DNA from: Acidobacteriaceae bacterium
GTDB taxonomy: Bacteria > Acidobacteriota > Terriglobia > Terriglobales > Acidobacteriaceae
Reading direction: 5' to 3'
NCBI GenBank assembly: GCA_027449965.1
Contig: DAIDKP010000013.1
Location: 124,001 to 188,000 of the forward strand
DNA: 64,000 nucleotides
Made by a program: the position numbers and the translations under genes. Numbering within the stretch: the first letter of the stretch is position 1; every line of letters starts with the position of its first letter. The notes below the pieces were generated by a model that saw only the letters and a program-made list of their open reading frames with translations, was not told where the DNA came from and ran no database searches. Below, one piece after another: positions 13,032-20,510 of the stretch.

Positions 13032-14024
13032 ATGGCTCGAAAATGGATGCAGACAGCCTTGCTCGCGGGTGGATGTGCCGCTTTTGCACTGAGTGCCGTA
13101 GCGCAGCAGCCAGCCCCCAGCGATCCGTATCAGGGCGTTGCTCACCCGCCATCGGAGATGATCCTCACCAACGAATCCGCACCTCAGCCCGCACCCAAGC
13201 CGTCCGCGGCAAAGCCAGCGACCGTTTCCGTTGCTTCTGCGCCAGCTCCCACATCCGTGCAGCCAGCAGCAGCCGTTTCCGCGCCGACAACTCAAAGCGC
13301 TGCGCACTCAGCGCCGGATCCGGATGCTGACATTGTGCATCCGGAGGCTGCTCCATCACCCTCGCGGCAGTTGGCGGCAAACTCCACCGACACGCCTGTC
13401 CTGGCAGCCCGCCCCACGTCGGCAGATCCTGACAGCGACATTGTGCATCCACAGACTGTGCGCCCCGGCGAACTGGCTGAAGGCACCATGTTTGAGGTGG
13501 GACTCAGCGAACGGCTCTCCAGTGCTGACAATGAAAAAGGCGATCGATTCCACGGCAAGGTTCTCACCGATGTAATGCAGAATGGCAAGGTACTGATTCC
13601 TGCCGGCTCCACCGTCGAGGGGCGCATCAGTGCAATATCGAGTGGGCATCTGGCCGGACATGGCAGCATCCGGCTCACCCCTCAGACGCTGATTCTGCCA
13701 GACAGCACCCGCATTGCGCTTCGTGCCGAGGTCAGCGGCACACCAGGCTCGAACCATCGAATCGACGATGAAGGTGGAATCGATCCGGGATCGCGCAAGG
13801 AGCGTGCCGGCATTGAATACGGTGCGGTTACCGGAGCTGGCGCAGCGACAGGAGCCGTCTTTGGTGGTCCGGTCGGCGCACTTGCCGGCGGTCTGATTGG
13901 CGCCGGAATGGTGACGACGCATCTAGTGGTCAGCCATCCACAAACTACGCTCGATCAGGGCACACACATCCTGTTTACACTCACGGAACCGCTGAATCTG
14001 ATGCCTTCCAGCGCGCCGCAGTAA
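13032..14024 (+). CDS. Exported Ala/Pro-rich protein with DPxxxxxHP repeats
   Basis: A 330-residue protein of unknown function with a Sec signal peptide (about 1-25). A low-complexity Pro/Ala/Ser segment follows in which a motif recurs three times: SDPYQGVAHPP, PDPDADIVHPE and ADPDSDIVHPQ. From about residue 155 a conserved-looking beta-rich domain begins (GTMFEVGLSERLSSADNEKG; LIPAGSTVEGRISAI) that resembles conjugation-type TrbI/VirB10-like beta domains in style only. A glycine-rich hydrophobic stretch (about 255-290) is like a glycine-zipper membrane segment. It stands alone between eno and pyrE. Confidence 0.75.
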   Translation: MARKWMQTALLAGGCAAFALSAVAQQPAPSDPYQGVAHPPSEMILTNESAPQPAPKPSAAKPATVSVASAPAPTSVQPAAAVSAPTTQSAAHSAPDPDADIVHPEAAPSPSRQLAANSTDTPVLAARPTSADPDSDIVHPQTVRPGELAEGTMFEVGLSERLSSADNEKGDRFHGKVLTDVMQNGKVLIPAGSTVEGRISAISSGHLAGHGSIRLTPQTLILPDSTRIALRAEVSGTPGSNHRIDDEGGIDPGSRKERAGIEYGAVTGAGAATGAVFGGPVGALAGGLIGAGMVTTHLVVSHPQTTLDQGTHILFTLTEPLNLMPSSAPQ

Positions 14025-14105
14025 GGATTGCGCACACAGCCTGCTCCGTATCCGGCCTCTGGCTGGATATGGATCTCTGTTGAAAATGGAAGCGCCGGGC
14101 TTGGT

Positions 14106-14111
14106 TACACT
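14106..14111 (+). promoter_or_regulatory. Possible -10 element just before pyrE
   Basis: TACACT ends 7 nt before ATG 14119. TTGAAA at 14080-14085 could be a -35, but the 20-nt spacer is long. No Shine-Dalgarno precedes the start, so a leaderless pyrE transcript is possible. Confidence 0.35.
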
Positions 14112-14118
14112 GGAAATC

Positions 14119-14757
14119 ATGGACTCCCAGCCCTCGATTGACGCACTGCGTACGCTTCTCGCCACCATCAGCTTCCGCCTCGGCAGCTTCCAGCTTTCCT
14201 CCGGCGGTACCAGCGACTACTACATCGACTGCCGCACCACCACGCTCCACGCCGAGGGCGGCCGCCTCACCGGCCTCGCCATCCTCGAAGCTCTGCGCCA
14301 CCACGGCCTGCTCACCGGTCCCAACGCGCTCCAGGCTGTCGGCGGACTCACCCTCGGTGCTGACCCCATCGTCTCCAACGTGGCCACAGCCAGCGCCATT
14401 CTGGCTCACGCCGCCCGTGCTGCCGGAGAACAGCCCGGCTCGTTGCTGCACGGCTTCCTCGTCCGCAAAGCGGAAAAAGCTCACGGCACCGGACGCCGCA
14501 TCGAAGGATTCTGCCAGCCCGGCGCAAACGTCCTCATCGTCGATGACGTCTGCACCACCGGAGCCTCCACCATCACCGCCATCCACGCAGCCCGCGAAGC
14601 CGGCATGAACGTCGCAGCCGTCGTCTGCCTCGTTGAACGCCAGGAAGCCAACGGTCGCCCCGCCGTCGAAGCCGCCGCCGAATCCGCCCCATTCCTGACC
14701 CTCTTCACCGCCAACGACATCCGCGCCGAACACCTCCGCCTGAATCTGCAGAAATAG
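14119..14757 (+). CDS. pyrE: Orotate phosphoribosyltransferase
   Basis: Joins orotate to PRPP to form orotidine monophosphate in pyrimidine synthesis; cytoplasmic dimer. The PRPP-binding signature VLIVDDVCTTGAST is complete, as are SGGTSDYYIDCR near the N-terminus and GGLTLGADPI. ATG 14119 gives 212 residues, normal for the family; an upstream TTG/ATG pair at 14080/14086 would add an unconserved extension. The gene is monocistronic here, away from other pyrimidine genes. Confidence 0.95.
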   Translation: MDSQPSIDALRTLLATISFRLGSFQLSSGGTSDYYIDCRTTTLHAEGGRLTGLAILEALRHHGLLTGPNALQAVGGLTLGADPIVSNVATASAILAHAARAAGEQPGSLLHGFLVRKAEKAHGTGRRIEGFCQPGANVLIVDDVCTTGASTITAIHAAREAGMNVAAVVCLVERQEANGRPAVEAAAESAPFLTLFTANDIRAEHLRLNLQK

Positions 14758-14826
14758 CCGTCAGGGATCAGCCGTCAGCCGTCAGCGTTCAGCCGTCCGC
14801 CGAACCGCCGCCGCCCTTTTGTTGTC

Positions 14827-14841
14827 ATTCCCGCAGGGAAT
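14827..14841. repeat. Small palindromic repeat, copy 1
   Basis: ATTCCCGCAGGGAAT, an imperfectly spaced dyad (ATTCCC / GGGAAT around GCA), set in the context TGTC-core-CTG. The same core occurs at 58694-58708 and, slightly altered, at 14876-14890, always between genes. Confidence 0.6.
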
Positions 14842-14875
14842 CTGCTCCTGCCGTTGCCATTGCATTGTGGTTGCC

Positions 14876-14890
14876 ATTTTCGCAGGGAAT
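14876..14890. repeat. Small palindromic repeat, degenerate copy 2
   Basis: ATTTTCGCAGGGAAT differs from copy 1 at two positions in the left arm. It lies 35 nt downstream of copy 1 and is preceded by TTGCC, as is the copy at 58694. Confidence 0.5.
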
Positions 14891-14908
14891 GCGCTATTGC
14901 AAACCCAC

Positions 14909-14937
14909 TTGACATGTAGCTACATTATAAGTACATT
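14909..14937 (+). promoter_or_regulatory. Promoter with palindromic operator of the brnTA pair
   Basis: TTGACA (14909-14914) and TACATT (14932-14937) are spaced 17 nt. Between them lies the perfect 12-bp palindrome ATGTAGCTACAT (14914-14925). Toxin-antitoxin operons are typically repressed by the antitoxin binding a palindrome in the promoter, and the BrnA-like protein has a ribbon-helix-helix type sequence, so autoregulation here is a reasonable inference. Confidence 0.6.
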
Positions 14938-15023
14938 TGAAGACAACCTCCTGTCGCGCAAGCGACAGGCCACCTCGCACAATCGAGAGAACCAGAAAAC
15001 CGAGAGCACCAAAAGGAGAACAA

Positions 15024-15170
15024 ATGAATGCCATGAGAAATGCGCCGTATCGAGCAACCGAGCGCGACGGCCCGGAGGATAGTCAAAGATGCTCAGGTTT
15101 GAATGGGACGATGCCAATCGCTCTCACATCGCAGTCCATCGCGTTTCCTGTTTGGAAGCGGAACAGGTGA
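15024..15170 (+). CDS. Possible short leader reading frame before brnT
   Basis: A 48-codon frame starts at ATG 15024 with a strong AAAAGGAG about 6 nt upstream, the best ribosome-binding site in this locus. It overlaps the start of brnT in another frame. The product has no recognisable features. It could be a translated leader that tunes brnT expression, or the ribosome-binding site may be a relic. Conservation would be needed to accept it. Confidence 0.2.
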   Translation: MNAMRNAPYRATERDGPEDSQRCSGLNGTMPIALTSQSIAFPVWKRNR

Positions 15171-15391
15171 TTGAAAACGAGCCGTTCGATCGGGAGATGC
15201 AAAGCGTAAACGGCGAAGAACGATTCGTGCAACTGGGAGAAACCGACGCAGGCCGCGTTCTGGTCGTCGTCTCCACCTGGCGACGGACCCTGATTCGCGT
15301 GGTCACAGCTTTCGACGCACCCAAATCGATGAAGCTCACCTATATCGCGCAGAGAGGCAGCCCCCATGGAACCGACCCTCAAAGTCCCTGA
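15089..15391 (+). CDS. brnT: BrnT-family toxin of a type II toxin-antitoxin system
   Basis: A 100-residue protein matching the BrnT ribonuclease-like toxin pattern: FEWDDANRSHIAVHRVSCLEAEQVI at the N-terminus, RFVQLGETDAGRVLVVVSTWR in the middle and IRVVTAFDAPKSMKLTY at the end. Members block translation by cutting RNA (family knowledge). ATG 15089 has GGAGG at 15074-15078. The last 26 nt overlap the antitoxin gene, and the toxin-first order is typical of brnTA. The residues after the conserved end (IAQRGSPHGTDPQSP) come from that overlap. Confidence 0.85.
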   Translation: MLRFEWDDANRSHIAVHRVSCLEAEQVIENEPFDREMQSVNGEERFVQLGETDAGRVLVVVSTWRRTLIRVVTAFDAPKSMKLTYIAQRGSPHGTDPQSP

Positions 15392-15686
15392 GTTCAAGAC
15401 CGAGCACGAGGAAGCGAACTGGTGGTTCGAAAACAGGCAACAGCTCGCAGAGCAGTTTGCGCAGGCCGCCGCCGATGGGAAACTCACTCGCGGAACAGTC
15501 GCTCGGCGGGGAAACACCCCAACCACAACCATCCGCCTTGCCCCGGAAGACATTGCCCGTGCGCGCGTCCAGGCTGAACGCAAAGGCCTCAAATACCAGA
15601 CCTACCTGAAGATGCTGATCCATCAGGCGCTGCATCAGGAGGAGCTTCAGGGCAACTCCGCCGCGCAGCAACGGAAAACTCCATGA
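15366..15686 (+). CDS. brnA: BrnA/CopG-family antitoxin
   Basis: A 106-residue partner of the toxin. The N-terminal part FKTEHEEANWWFENRQQL is the toxin-binding segment seen in CopG-type antitoxins, and TTTIRLAPEDIARARVQAERKGLKYQTYLKMLIHQAL is the ribbon-helix-helix DNA-binding part. It begins 26 nt inside brnT. It probably neutralises BrnT and represses the promoter at 14909-14937. Spacing and order make the pair look intact. Confidence 0.85.
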   Translation: MEPTLKVPEFKTEHEEANWWFENRQQLAEQFAQAAADGKLTRGTVARRGNTPTTTIRLAPEDIARARVQAERKGLKYQTYLKMLIHQALHQEELQGNSAAQQRKTP

Positions 15687-16210
15687 CCGGATCGCCAACC
15701 GTCCCGGCCTCGACCATCTCCAGCGCAGCGAACGACAATACTCCCTGACAACTGATCCCCGACCAGTCCACTGGCAGCCAATTCTTCCAGTCTGTGTCAT
15801 ACTGTCGCTGCGTCGCCGATCTGCGCCCGCAATCCAGCCGCAGTGGGCCTCAATTGCACAGGGAATCGAGCCACAAGAACCACCCCCGCGCGGATAGATT
15901 CAGGCTCGACTCCGAGAATTTGGAATGCAAAATGAAATTCGTATAAACATCATTGTATCAACAATATACAAAATATGAAATTTCGCGAAATCTCAATAAG
16001 TTCCATGTAATCTGAGACATAATCAAAAACTCACCCACCCCCCCTCCCCCTGGTAACATCAAATCGAAACGAATGTTTCCATAGACAAAGCGCAAGTGAT
16101 TGAATGAAAAGGCATTTCTTCTTACTTGGGCGACTCCGTTCTTCAGCGTCTTCACCAAAAGTCAGCCCGCGACCAACAGAAGCGGTCACAAATGGCCGTG
16201 GCGCGGTGTG
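15687..16210. other. Gene-poor stretch with an A+T-rich core and a 12-bp palindrome
   Basis: No credible coding region was found on either strand. From about 15910 to 16100 the sequence becomes A+T-rich and contains the perfect palindrome ATTTCGCGAAAT (15980-15991) and a small dyad ATTGT-ATCA-ACAAT just before it. No tRNA, transposase remnant or recognisable RNA gene was seen. The region separates the toxin-antitoxin pair from the convergent OmpA-like gene. Confidence 0.5.
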
Positions 16211-16343
16211 AGCCGCGCGGCTGCTGCATGCAGTGCCGCCCGAAGCGAGGGGGAGGTTCGCTTCGGGCGGCTGGTTCTGGTCCGGATCGGTTGGTTTGCA
16301 GAAATGGGGAGGTCCGATCCGGACCATTGGAAGCTGCTTCCGG
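16211..16343 (-). repeat. Stack of dyads downstream of the OmpA-like gene
   Basis: Five dyads follow each other. AGCCGCGCGGCT (16211-16222) and CTGCATGCAG (16224-16233) are perfect palindromes. A 14-bp perfect hairpin has arms 16235-16248 and 16258-16271. A 13-bp perfect hairpin has arms TGGTCCGGATCGG (16278-16290) and 16314-16326. A near-perfect 11-bp stem (16333-16343 with 16351-16361) spans the stop codon of the reverse gene. No T-run follows, so this is not a standard terminator; it may be a structured 3' end. Confidence 0.65.
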
Positions 16344-17072
16344 TCAGTTGCCGGAGGCAGCGGTTCCATTCGTTGCCGCGGTCGTTGTGCCGGTGCTGTT
16401 GCTCAGCATCTGCACGGTAACGCGGCGATTCATGGCGCGACCCGACGCCGTGTGGTTGTCGCCCACGGCCTGATCTTCGCCGATGCCGATCAGGTAGAAG
16501 CGGCGCGGCGAAATCTGGTACTTCGACGCCAGGTACTGCACCACGGCGTCTGCCCGGCGCTGGCTGAGCTGGTAGTTGTACTGCGCGTTGCCTGTCGAGT
16601 CGGTGCCGCCTGTCACTTCCAGAATGTAGCTGCTCGCGCCGTTCAGCTTCGCGGCAAAGCTATCCAGCTCCGCGCGGTCATCGCCGGTCAGCACGGCCTT
16701 GTCGAAGGCGAAGTTCACCGTCACCGTGCCGGTCTGCTTGTAGTTGTCCAGTCCGGCGACTACGTCCGACAGCGCGCTGGCGCGATGCACCGCGTCATTG
16801 GCCGCCGAGGTTGCATTCGTCGCCGACTGCTGGGCCGCGTTCGCGCTTTGTCCGGCTGCGTCGGCGGACTGCTGCGCTTTGCCGATTCCGGCCTGTGCGC
16901 GGTCATCCACATCATGGATGGCTCGATTGTTGTCTGCGGTCTTCTGGTCAAGCTGGTCGGTCTGCTGGATGAGCGGTGCGGTCTGGTTGCGTACATAGTT
17001 CTTGGTTGCGCATCCCGTAACGCTTAGTAACGCACAGGCAGTCACTGCGATGTGAATCGGTCGAATTCTCAT
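16344..17072 (-). CDS. OmpA-family lipoprotein with a coiled-coil spacer
   Basis: A 242-residue envelope protein. The signal peptide ends in a lipobox (LSVTGC, Cys21), so it should be anchored by lipid. Residues about 25-115 are Ala/Gln/Asn-rich and helical, like the trimeric coiled coil of Lpp-type spacers. The C-terminal OmpA-like domain (about 120-225) includes TVNFAFDKAVLTGDDRAEL and the peptidoglycan-binding segment NYQLSQRRADAVVQYLAS with GRAMNRRV. It probably tethers the outer membrane to the wall. The start at 17072 has GAGGAAA upstream; a longer frame to 17183 lacks support. Confidence 0.9.
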   Translation of the reverse strand: MRIRPIHIAVTACALLSVTGCATKNYVRNQTAPLIQQTDQLDQKTADNNRAIHDVDDRAQAGIGKAQQSADAAGQSANAAQQSATNATSAANDAVHRASALSDVVAGLDNYKQTGTVTVNFAFDKAVLTGDDRAELDSFAAKLNGASSYILEVTGGTDSTGNAQYNYQLSQRRADAVVQYLASKYQISPRRFYLIGIGEDQAVGDNHTASGRAMNRRVTVQMLSNSTGTTTAATNGTAASGN

Positions 17073-17378
17073 GGTTTCCTCTTTCATGCCAGGAGCCGAC
17101 TCCCCGGTCCTTGGTCTGGTGCAACATGTCACACCCGGATCAGAGCAAGCTGCGGGCCAAACTGTACAAGCCAGTAAGCGCAAACATATCTATTACTTGG
17201 AGTAGAAATCGTACTTCTTTCCCCCGCGATGGACGGGTAATTTTTACAGCATTGCGTAATTCTTTCTAGCCTGTCTCGTGTTGTTCCGGACAGAATCGAA
17301 AGACGCGCGGCCGGAAGACAGGCTCGCGAGCTTGTCCGCGAATACACTGATAGTCAGGAGCTGCGCATCTCGCCTTCG
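17073..17378. other. Divergent intergenic region between the OmpA-like gene and uvrC
   Basis: About 306 nt with no gene that I accept; a 90-codon frame (17278-17547) is only a shadow of uvrC. It should contain divergent promoters. uvrC has at best a weak ribosome-binding site (CAGGAGC) more than 15 nt before its ATG. Confidence 0.45.
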
Positions 17379-19295
17379 ATGGACCTCTACGAGAAAATCC
17401 GAACCCTGCCCACCGATCCTGGGGTCTATCTCTACAAGGATGCGGATGGCAAGGTCATCTACGTCGGCAAGGCTCGCAATCTGCGCGCACGTGTGCGCAG
17501 CTATCTGCTGGAGGCGAGCCAGGCCAACGCCAAAACCGGCACGCTGATGCGCGAGGCCGTCGATCTCGACTACATTCTGGTGGCCAATGAGCAGGAAGCG
17601 CTGGCTCTTGAAAATAACCTGATCAAGCAGCGCAAGCCGCGCTTCAACATTCTGCTGCGTGATGACAAAACCTATCCATACGTCAAGCTGACGATGGGCG
17701 ACCGATATCCAAAGGTCTTTGTGACGAGACGACTGCGCAAAGACGGTGGAGCCTACTTTGGCCCTTATTTTCCCGGCAGTCTTGCCTATCGCGTTGTCGA
17801 TCTCATTCATCGCTGTTTTTTGATTCCCAGTTGCAAGGTTGATCTGAATCGGTACCATCCTCGCGCCTGTCTTCAGTACTACATTCATCGCTGCCTTGGC
17901 CCATGCGTAGAGGGCATCACGACACCGCCGGAGTATGCTGCCGCGGTGCGCGATGTACAGCTTTTTCTGGAGGGACGAAGCGACGAACTGGAGCGCCAGC
18001 TGACCACGCGCATGATGGAAGCAGCTCAGACCGAGCACTTTGAGCTGGCTGCTCGCCTGCGCGACCAGATCGCCACCATCCGCCAGTTGCATGAGAAGCA
18101 GCGCATCGCTTCTGCCTCTGATGAGGATCAGGATGTCTTCGGCTATCACGTCGAAGAGGGACTGCTGGCTGTGAATCTCTTCCACATCCGCAACGGCAAG
18201 ATTGTAGACCGCCGTGAATTTTTCTGGGAGGAGCTGCCGCAGTTTGAAGCAGGCGATGAGCAGCCTGCCGAAGAAGCCAACAGCCGCAGCGATCCGGCGG
18301 ATTCGCTGGATACCGCTGGATTTTTTGCTGCATTGGTCAAGCAGCTTTACATCGATCAGCGTTACGTGCCGCGCTCCATTCTGCTGCCTGTCAACTTTAC
18401 GGATCGTGAGACACTGGCCTCGCTGCTCCGGGAGCAATCGGGTCACAAAGTGGAGATAGCCGCGCCACAACGAGGCGAAAAGCGTTCGCTCATCGACCTC
18501 GCCTGTCAGAATGCGAAGCAGTCCTTCGTTCAGCGCTTCCGCGTGCTGGAGCCGTCTCGTCAGGCCATCCAGGAGACGCTGGCTGACCTGCTCATGTTGC
18601 CAGAGCTGCCGCGTCGCATCGAGTGCTTCGACATCTCGCACATTCAGGGTGCGGAGACAGTGGCCTCGATGGTTGTGTGGGAAGATGGCGCGATGAAGAA
18701 AGCGGACTATCGCAAATTTCAGATTCGTACCGTCAGCGGCGTCGATGATTTTGCCTCGATTCACGAGGTGGTTACCCGTCGTTACAGCCGGCTGCAAGCG
18801 GAGTCGTCTCCGATGCCGTCGCTGGTGTTGATCGACGGCGGTTTGGGCCAGCTTCACGCAGCGGCAGAGGCATTGCAGACATTGGGACTGGCCACGCAGC
18901 CGCTGGCTTCCATTGCCAAGCGAGAAGAAGTGCTGTATCTGCTCGGGCAGGAAGATGAGCCCATCGTGCTCGACCGCCGTTCCCCGGTCCTGCACATGAT
19001 CCAGCGCATCCGCGATGAGAGCCACCGCTTCGCCATCGGCTACCATCGCAAGCGTCGCGAGATGCGCGACCGCGACTCGGAACTGCTGACGATTCCGGGC
19101 GTCGGTGCACGCACTCGCCAACGTCTGCTGACTCATTTCGGCAGTTTGAAAGAGGTTCGCGAGGCCACCGTTGAATCGCTTCAAGCGGTGGTGCCGGCGC
19201 CTACAGCCCTGGCCATTCATCGGCATTTCCACTCTGAAACCGCATTGGATTCCACGCTGGTCGCGATTCAGCCAGGCTCGCTTTCATCTCCCTAA
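17379..19295 (+). CDS. uvrC: Excinuclease ABC subunit C
   Basis: The dual-incision nuclease of nucleotide excision repair, recruited by UvrB at DNA lesions. The GIY-YIG domain is at the N-terminus (GVYLYKDADGKVIYVGKARNLRARVRSYL, about 15-45). A UVR/UvrB-binding helix pair lies around 210-235 (FELAARLRDQIATIRQLHEKQ). The RNase H-like C-terminal nuclease is seen in ECFDISHIQGAETVASMVV, and tandem helix-hairpin-helix motifs end the protein (IPGVGARTRQRLLTHFGS). At 638 residues it is full length. It is monocistronic as far as can be seen. Confidence 0.96.
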   Translation: MDLYEKIRTLPTDPGVYLYKDADGKVIYVGKARNLRARVRSYLLEASQANAKTGTLMREAVDLDYILVANEQEALALENNLIKQRKPRFNILLRDDKTYPYVKLTMGDRYPKVFVTRRLRKDGGAYFGPYFPGSLAYRVVDLIHRCFLIPSCKVDLNRYHPRACLQYYIHRCLGPCVEGITTPPEYAAAVRDVQLFLEGRSDELERQLTTRMMEAAQTEHFELAARLRDQIATIRQLHEKQRIASASDEDQDVFGYHVEEGLLAVNLFHIRNGKIVDRREFFWEELPQFEAGDEQPAEEANSRSDPADSLDTAGFFAALVKQLYIDQRYVPRSILLPVNFTDRETLASLLREQSGHKVEIAAPQRGEKRSLIDLACQNAKQSFVQRFRVLEPSRQAIQETLADLLMLPELPRRIECFDISHIQGAETVASMVVWEDGAMKKADYRKFQIRTVSGVDDFASIHEVVTRRYSRLQAESSPMPSLVLIDGGLGQLHAAAEALQTLGLATQPLASIAKREEVLYLLGQEDEPIVLDRRSPVLHMIQRIRDESHRFAIGYHRKRREMRDRDSELLTIPGVGARTRQRLLTHFGSLKEVREATVESLQAVVPAPTALAIHRHFHSETALDSTLVAIQPGSLSSP

Positions 19296-19352
19296 ACCAA
19301 ATTGCCGACTCGGGCACCACGCGCATCTGAAAACAGCGACAATAGGAGTATC

Positions 19353-19724
19353 ATGCGCACGAGAACTGCGAAAAGTCGTCTTCCGGTGAGGGCAGCATCC
19401 ATTCTTGTTGTTGGGGCACCCTCAGCCTCGCTGGAGCGGAAGATGCGCACGCTCCACGGTCATGGTTATGCCATTACACATGCCGAATCCATCTGCCATG
19501 CGGAGATGTTTTCGGAGGCGCAGTACTTCGACGCAGCCGTCTATGATGAAACGCTGACGGAGGTCGAGCAGGTGTCTTTGGCCCGCATTATGCGGGTGCG
19601 TTGGCCGTGGATGCGGTTGATCCGTTGTGGCAGCTTTCCGATAAAAATCACAAGCGACCCGCTCTTCGATGCGATGGAAGCTTCAGAGGCATCTCTGCCA
19701 GAGACGATCGAGCGCTGCCTGTGA
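19353..19724 (+). CDS. Degenerate response-regulator receiver-like protein
   Basis: A 123-residue protein with the CheY-like pattern: first strand ILVVGAPSASLERKMRTL, GYAITHAESICHAEMF, then FDAAVYDETL where the Asp could match the phospho-acceptor. The acidic pair that normally follows the first strand (VVDD) is replaced by VVGA, so metal binding and phosphorylation are doubtful. This makes it a pseudo-receiver by appearance. ATG 19353 has TAGGAG 6-7 nt upstream. It follows uvrC by 57 nt and may be cotranscribed. No kinase gene is adjacent. Confidence 0.65.
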   Translation: MRTRTAKSRLPVRAASILVVGAPSASLERKMRTLHGHGYAITHAESICHAEMFSEAQYFDAAVYDETLTEVEQVSLARIMRVRWPWMRLIRCGSFPIKITSDPLFDAMEASEASLPETIERCL

Positions 19725-19786
19725 TTCGAGATCCGAATACGTACATACACCAAGCCGTGCGCCAATTTTTTCTTGAGTAAAATCCA

Positions 19787-19810
19787 GACCGGCATCGGTC
19801 CGGCGGTTTT
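19787..19810 (+). terminator. Weak terminator candidate after the receiver-like gene
   Basis: GACCG (19787-19791) and CGGTC (19796-19800) form a short stem with loop GCAT, followed by CGGCGGTTTT. The stem is short and the tail is not immediate, so support is modest. It sits between two convergent genes. Confidence 0.3.
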
Positions 19811-19825
19811 GATTCTGCTTTGGCT

Positions 19826-20305
19826 TCAGTGATTGACGCCAGAAGCTGCAATCAATCCGGAATCGCTGTCAACCGAAGGATCGGGCGTGGGTAACAGCGT
19901 CGAGTGAGCGCTGTCATTTCCGTTCATCGCGCCGGAGTGGTCCGGTCCAAGCCCAAGTTTGATGAGCGCACGCGAATCGGGCGCAAGTTTCGTCTGCCAT
20001 CCATTGTCGGCCTGGAACTTCACCATCGCAGCCTGTGTTGTTGCATCCCACTGTCCGCTTGGGTCACCCGTCAGGTAATGCTCCCGGATGAGGGCCTGCT
20101 GAATCTGTGTCGCCCGCTCGGGGGCAATTGCCTGTTGTCCGTGCATTCGATGAGAGCGCGCAGTTACGCGATGGAGATGCTTTGATTTTGCGTGGTGGTG
20201 AGCCGTGGGAGAGTGGTGAATCTTCGCTCCGTAGGCCATTGCAGACAAGCCCATGCACTCCAGCGCGAGGACCACTAAACCAATGTGCATGAAACGAAAC
20301 TTCAT
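19826..20305 (-). CDS. Exported peptidoglycan-binding-like protein
   Basis: A 159-residue protein with a signal peptide (MKFRFMHIGLVVLALECMGL, cleavage probably after SAMAYG). A His/Lys-rich linker follows (HHSPTAHHHAKSKHLHR). A PG_binding_1-type domain is at about 60-115: ERATQIQQALIREHYLTGDP then GQWDATTQAAMVKFQADNGW. Such domains bind the wall. No catalytic domain is attached, so it may be a structural or targeting protein. The start at 20305 has GAGGTG upstream; the longer frame to 20536 overlaps the neighbouring terminator and is rejected. Confidence 0.75.
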   Translation of the reverse strand: MKFRFMHIGLVVLALECMGLSAMAYGAKIHHSPTAHHHAKSKHLHRVTARSHRMHGQQAIAPERATQIQQALIREHYLTGDPSGQWDATTQAAMVKFQADNGWQTKLAPDSRALIKLGLGPDHSGAMNGNDSAHSTLLPTPDPSVDSDSGLIAASGVNH

Positions 20306-20448
20306 CCGCGCGGACACCTCATGGAAGCTGTGATGGCGGATCTCCCGCCTCGTCCGTCTCAGTTTAGGGCATTCCTGGGCGGTGCGACAAGCAATGATTC
20401 CCTCTTTGTGCCCCGAGCTTCCGGATGGATGAGAATCTGCGATGAGGC

Positions 20449-20488
20449 AAACAAAAAAGGGGACGGCAGCCAACCTGCTGCCGTCCCC
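20449..20488 (-). terminator. Terminator of the HtrA-like gene
   Basis: On the reverse strand a perfect 12-bp stem (arms 20477-20488 and 20459-20470, GGGGACGGCAGC and its complement) with a 6-nt loop is followed by CCTTTTTTGT. It lies 22 nt beyond the stop of the htrA-like gene. Confidence 0.88.
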
Positions 20489-20510
20489 TGGATTCCTGCC
20501 TGGTTTGCGT

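Noticed and set aside
17244-19232. A 662-codon reverse frame opposite uvrC
   Set aside because: Long, but entirely antisense to a certain gene and without any known domain or start signal.
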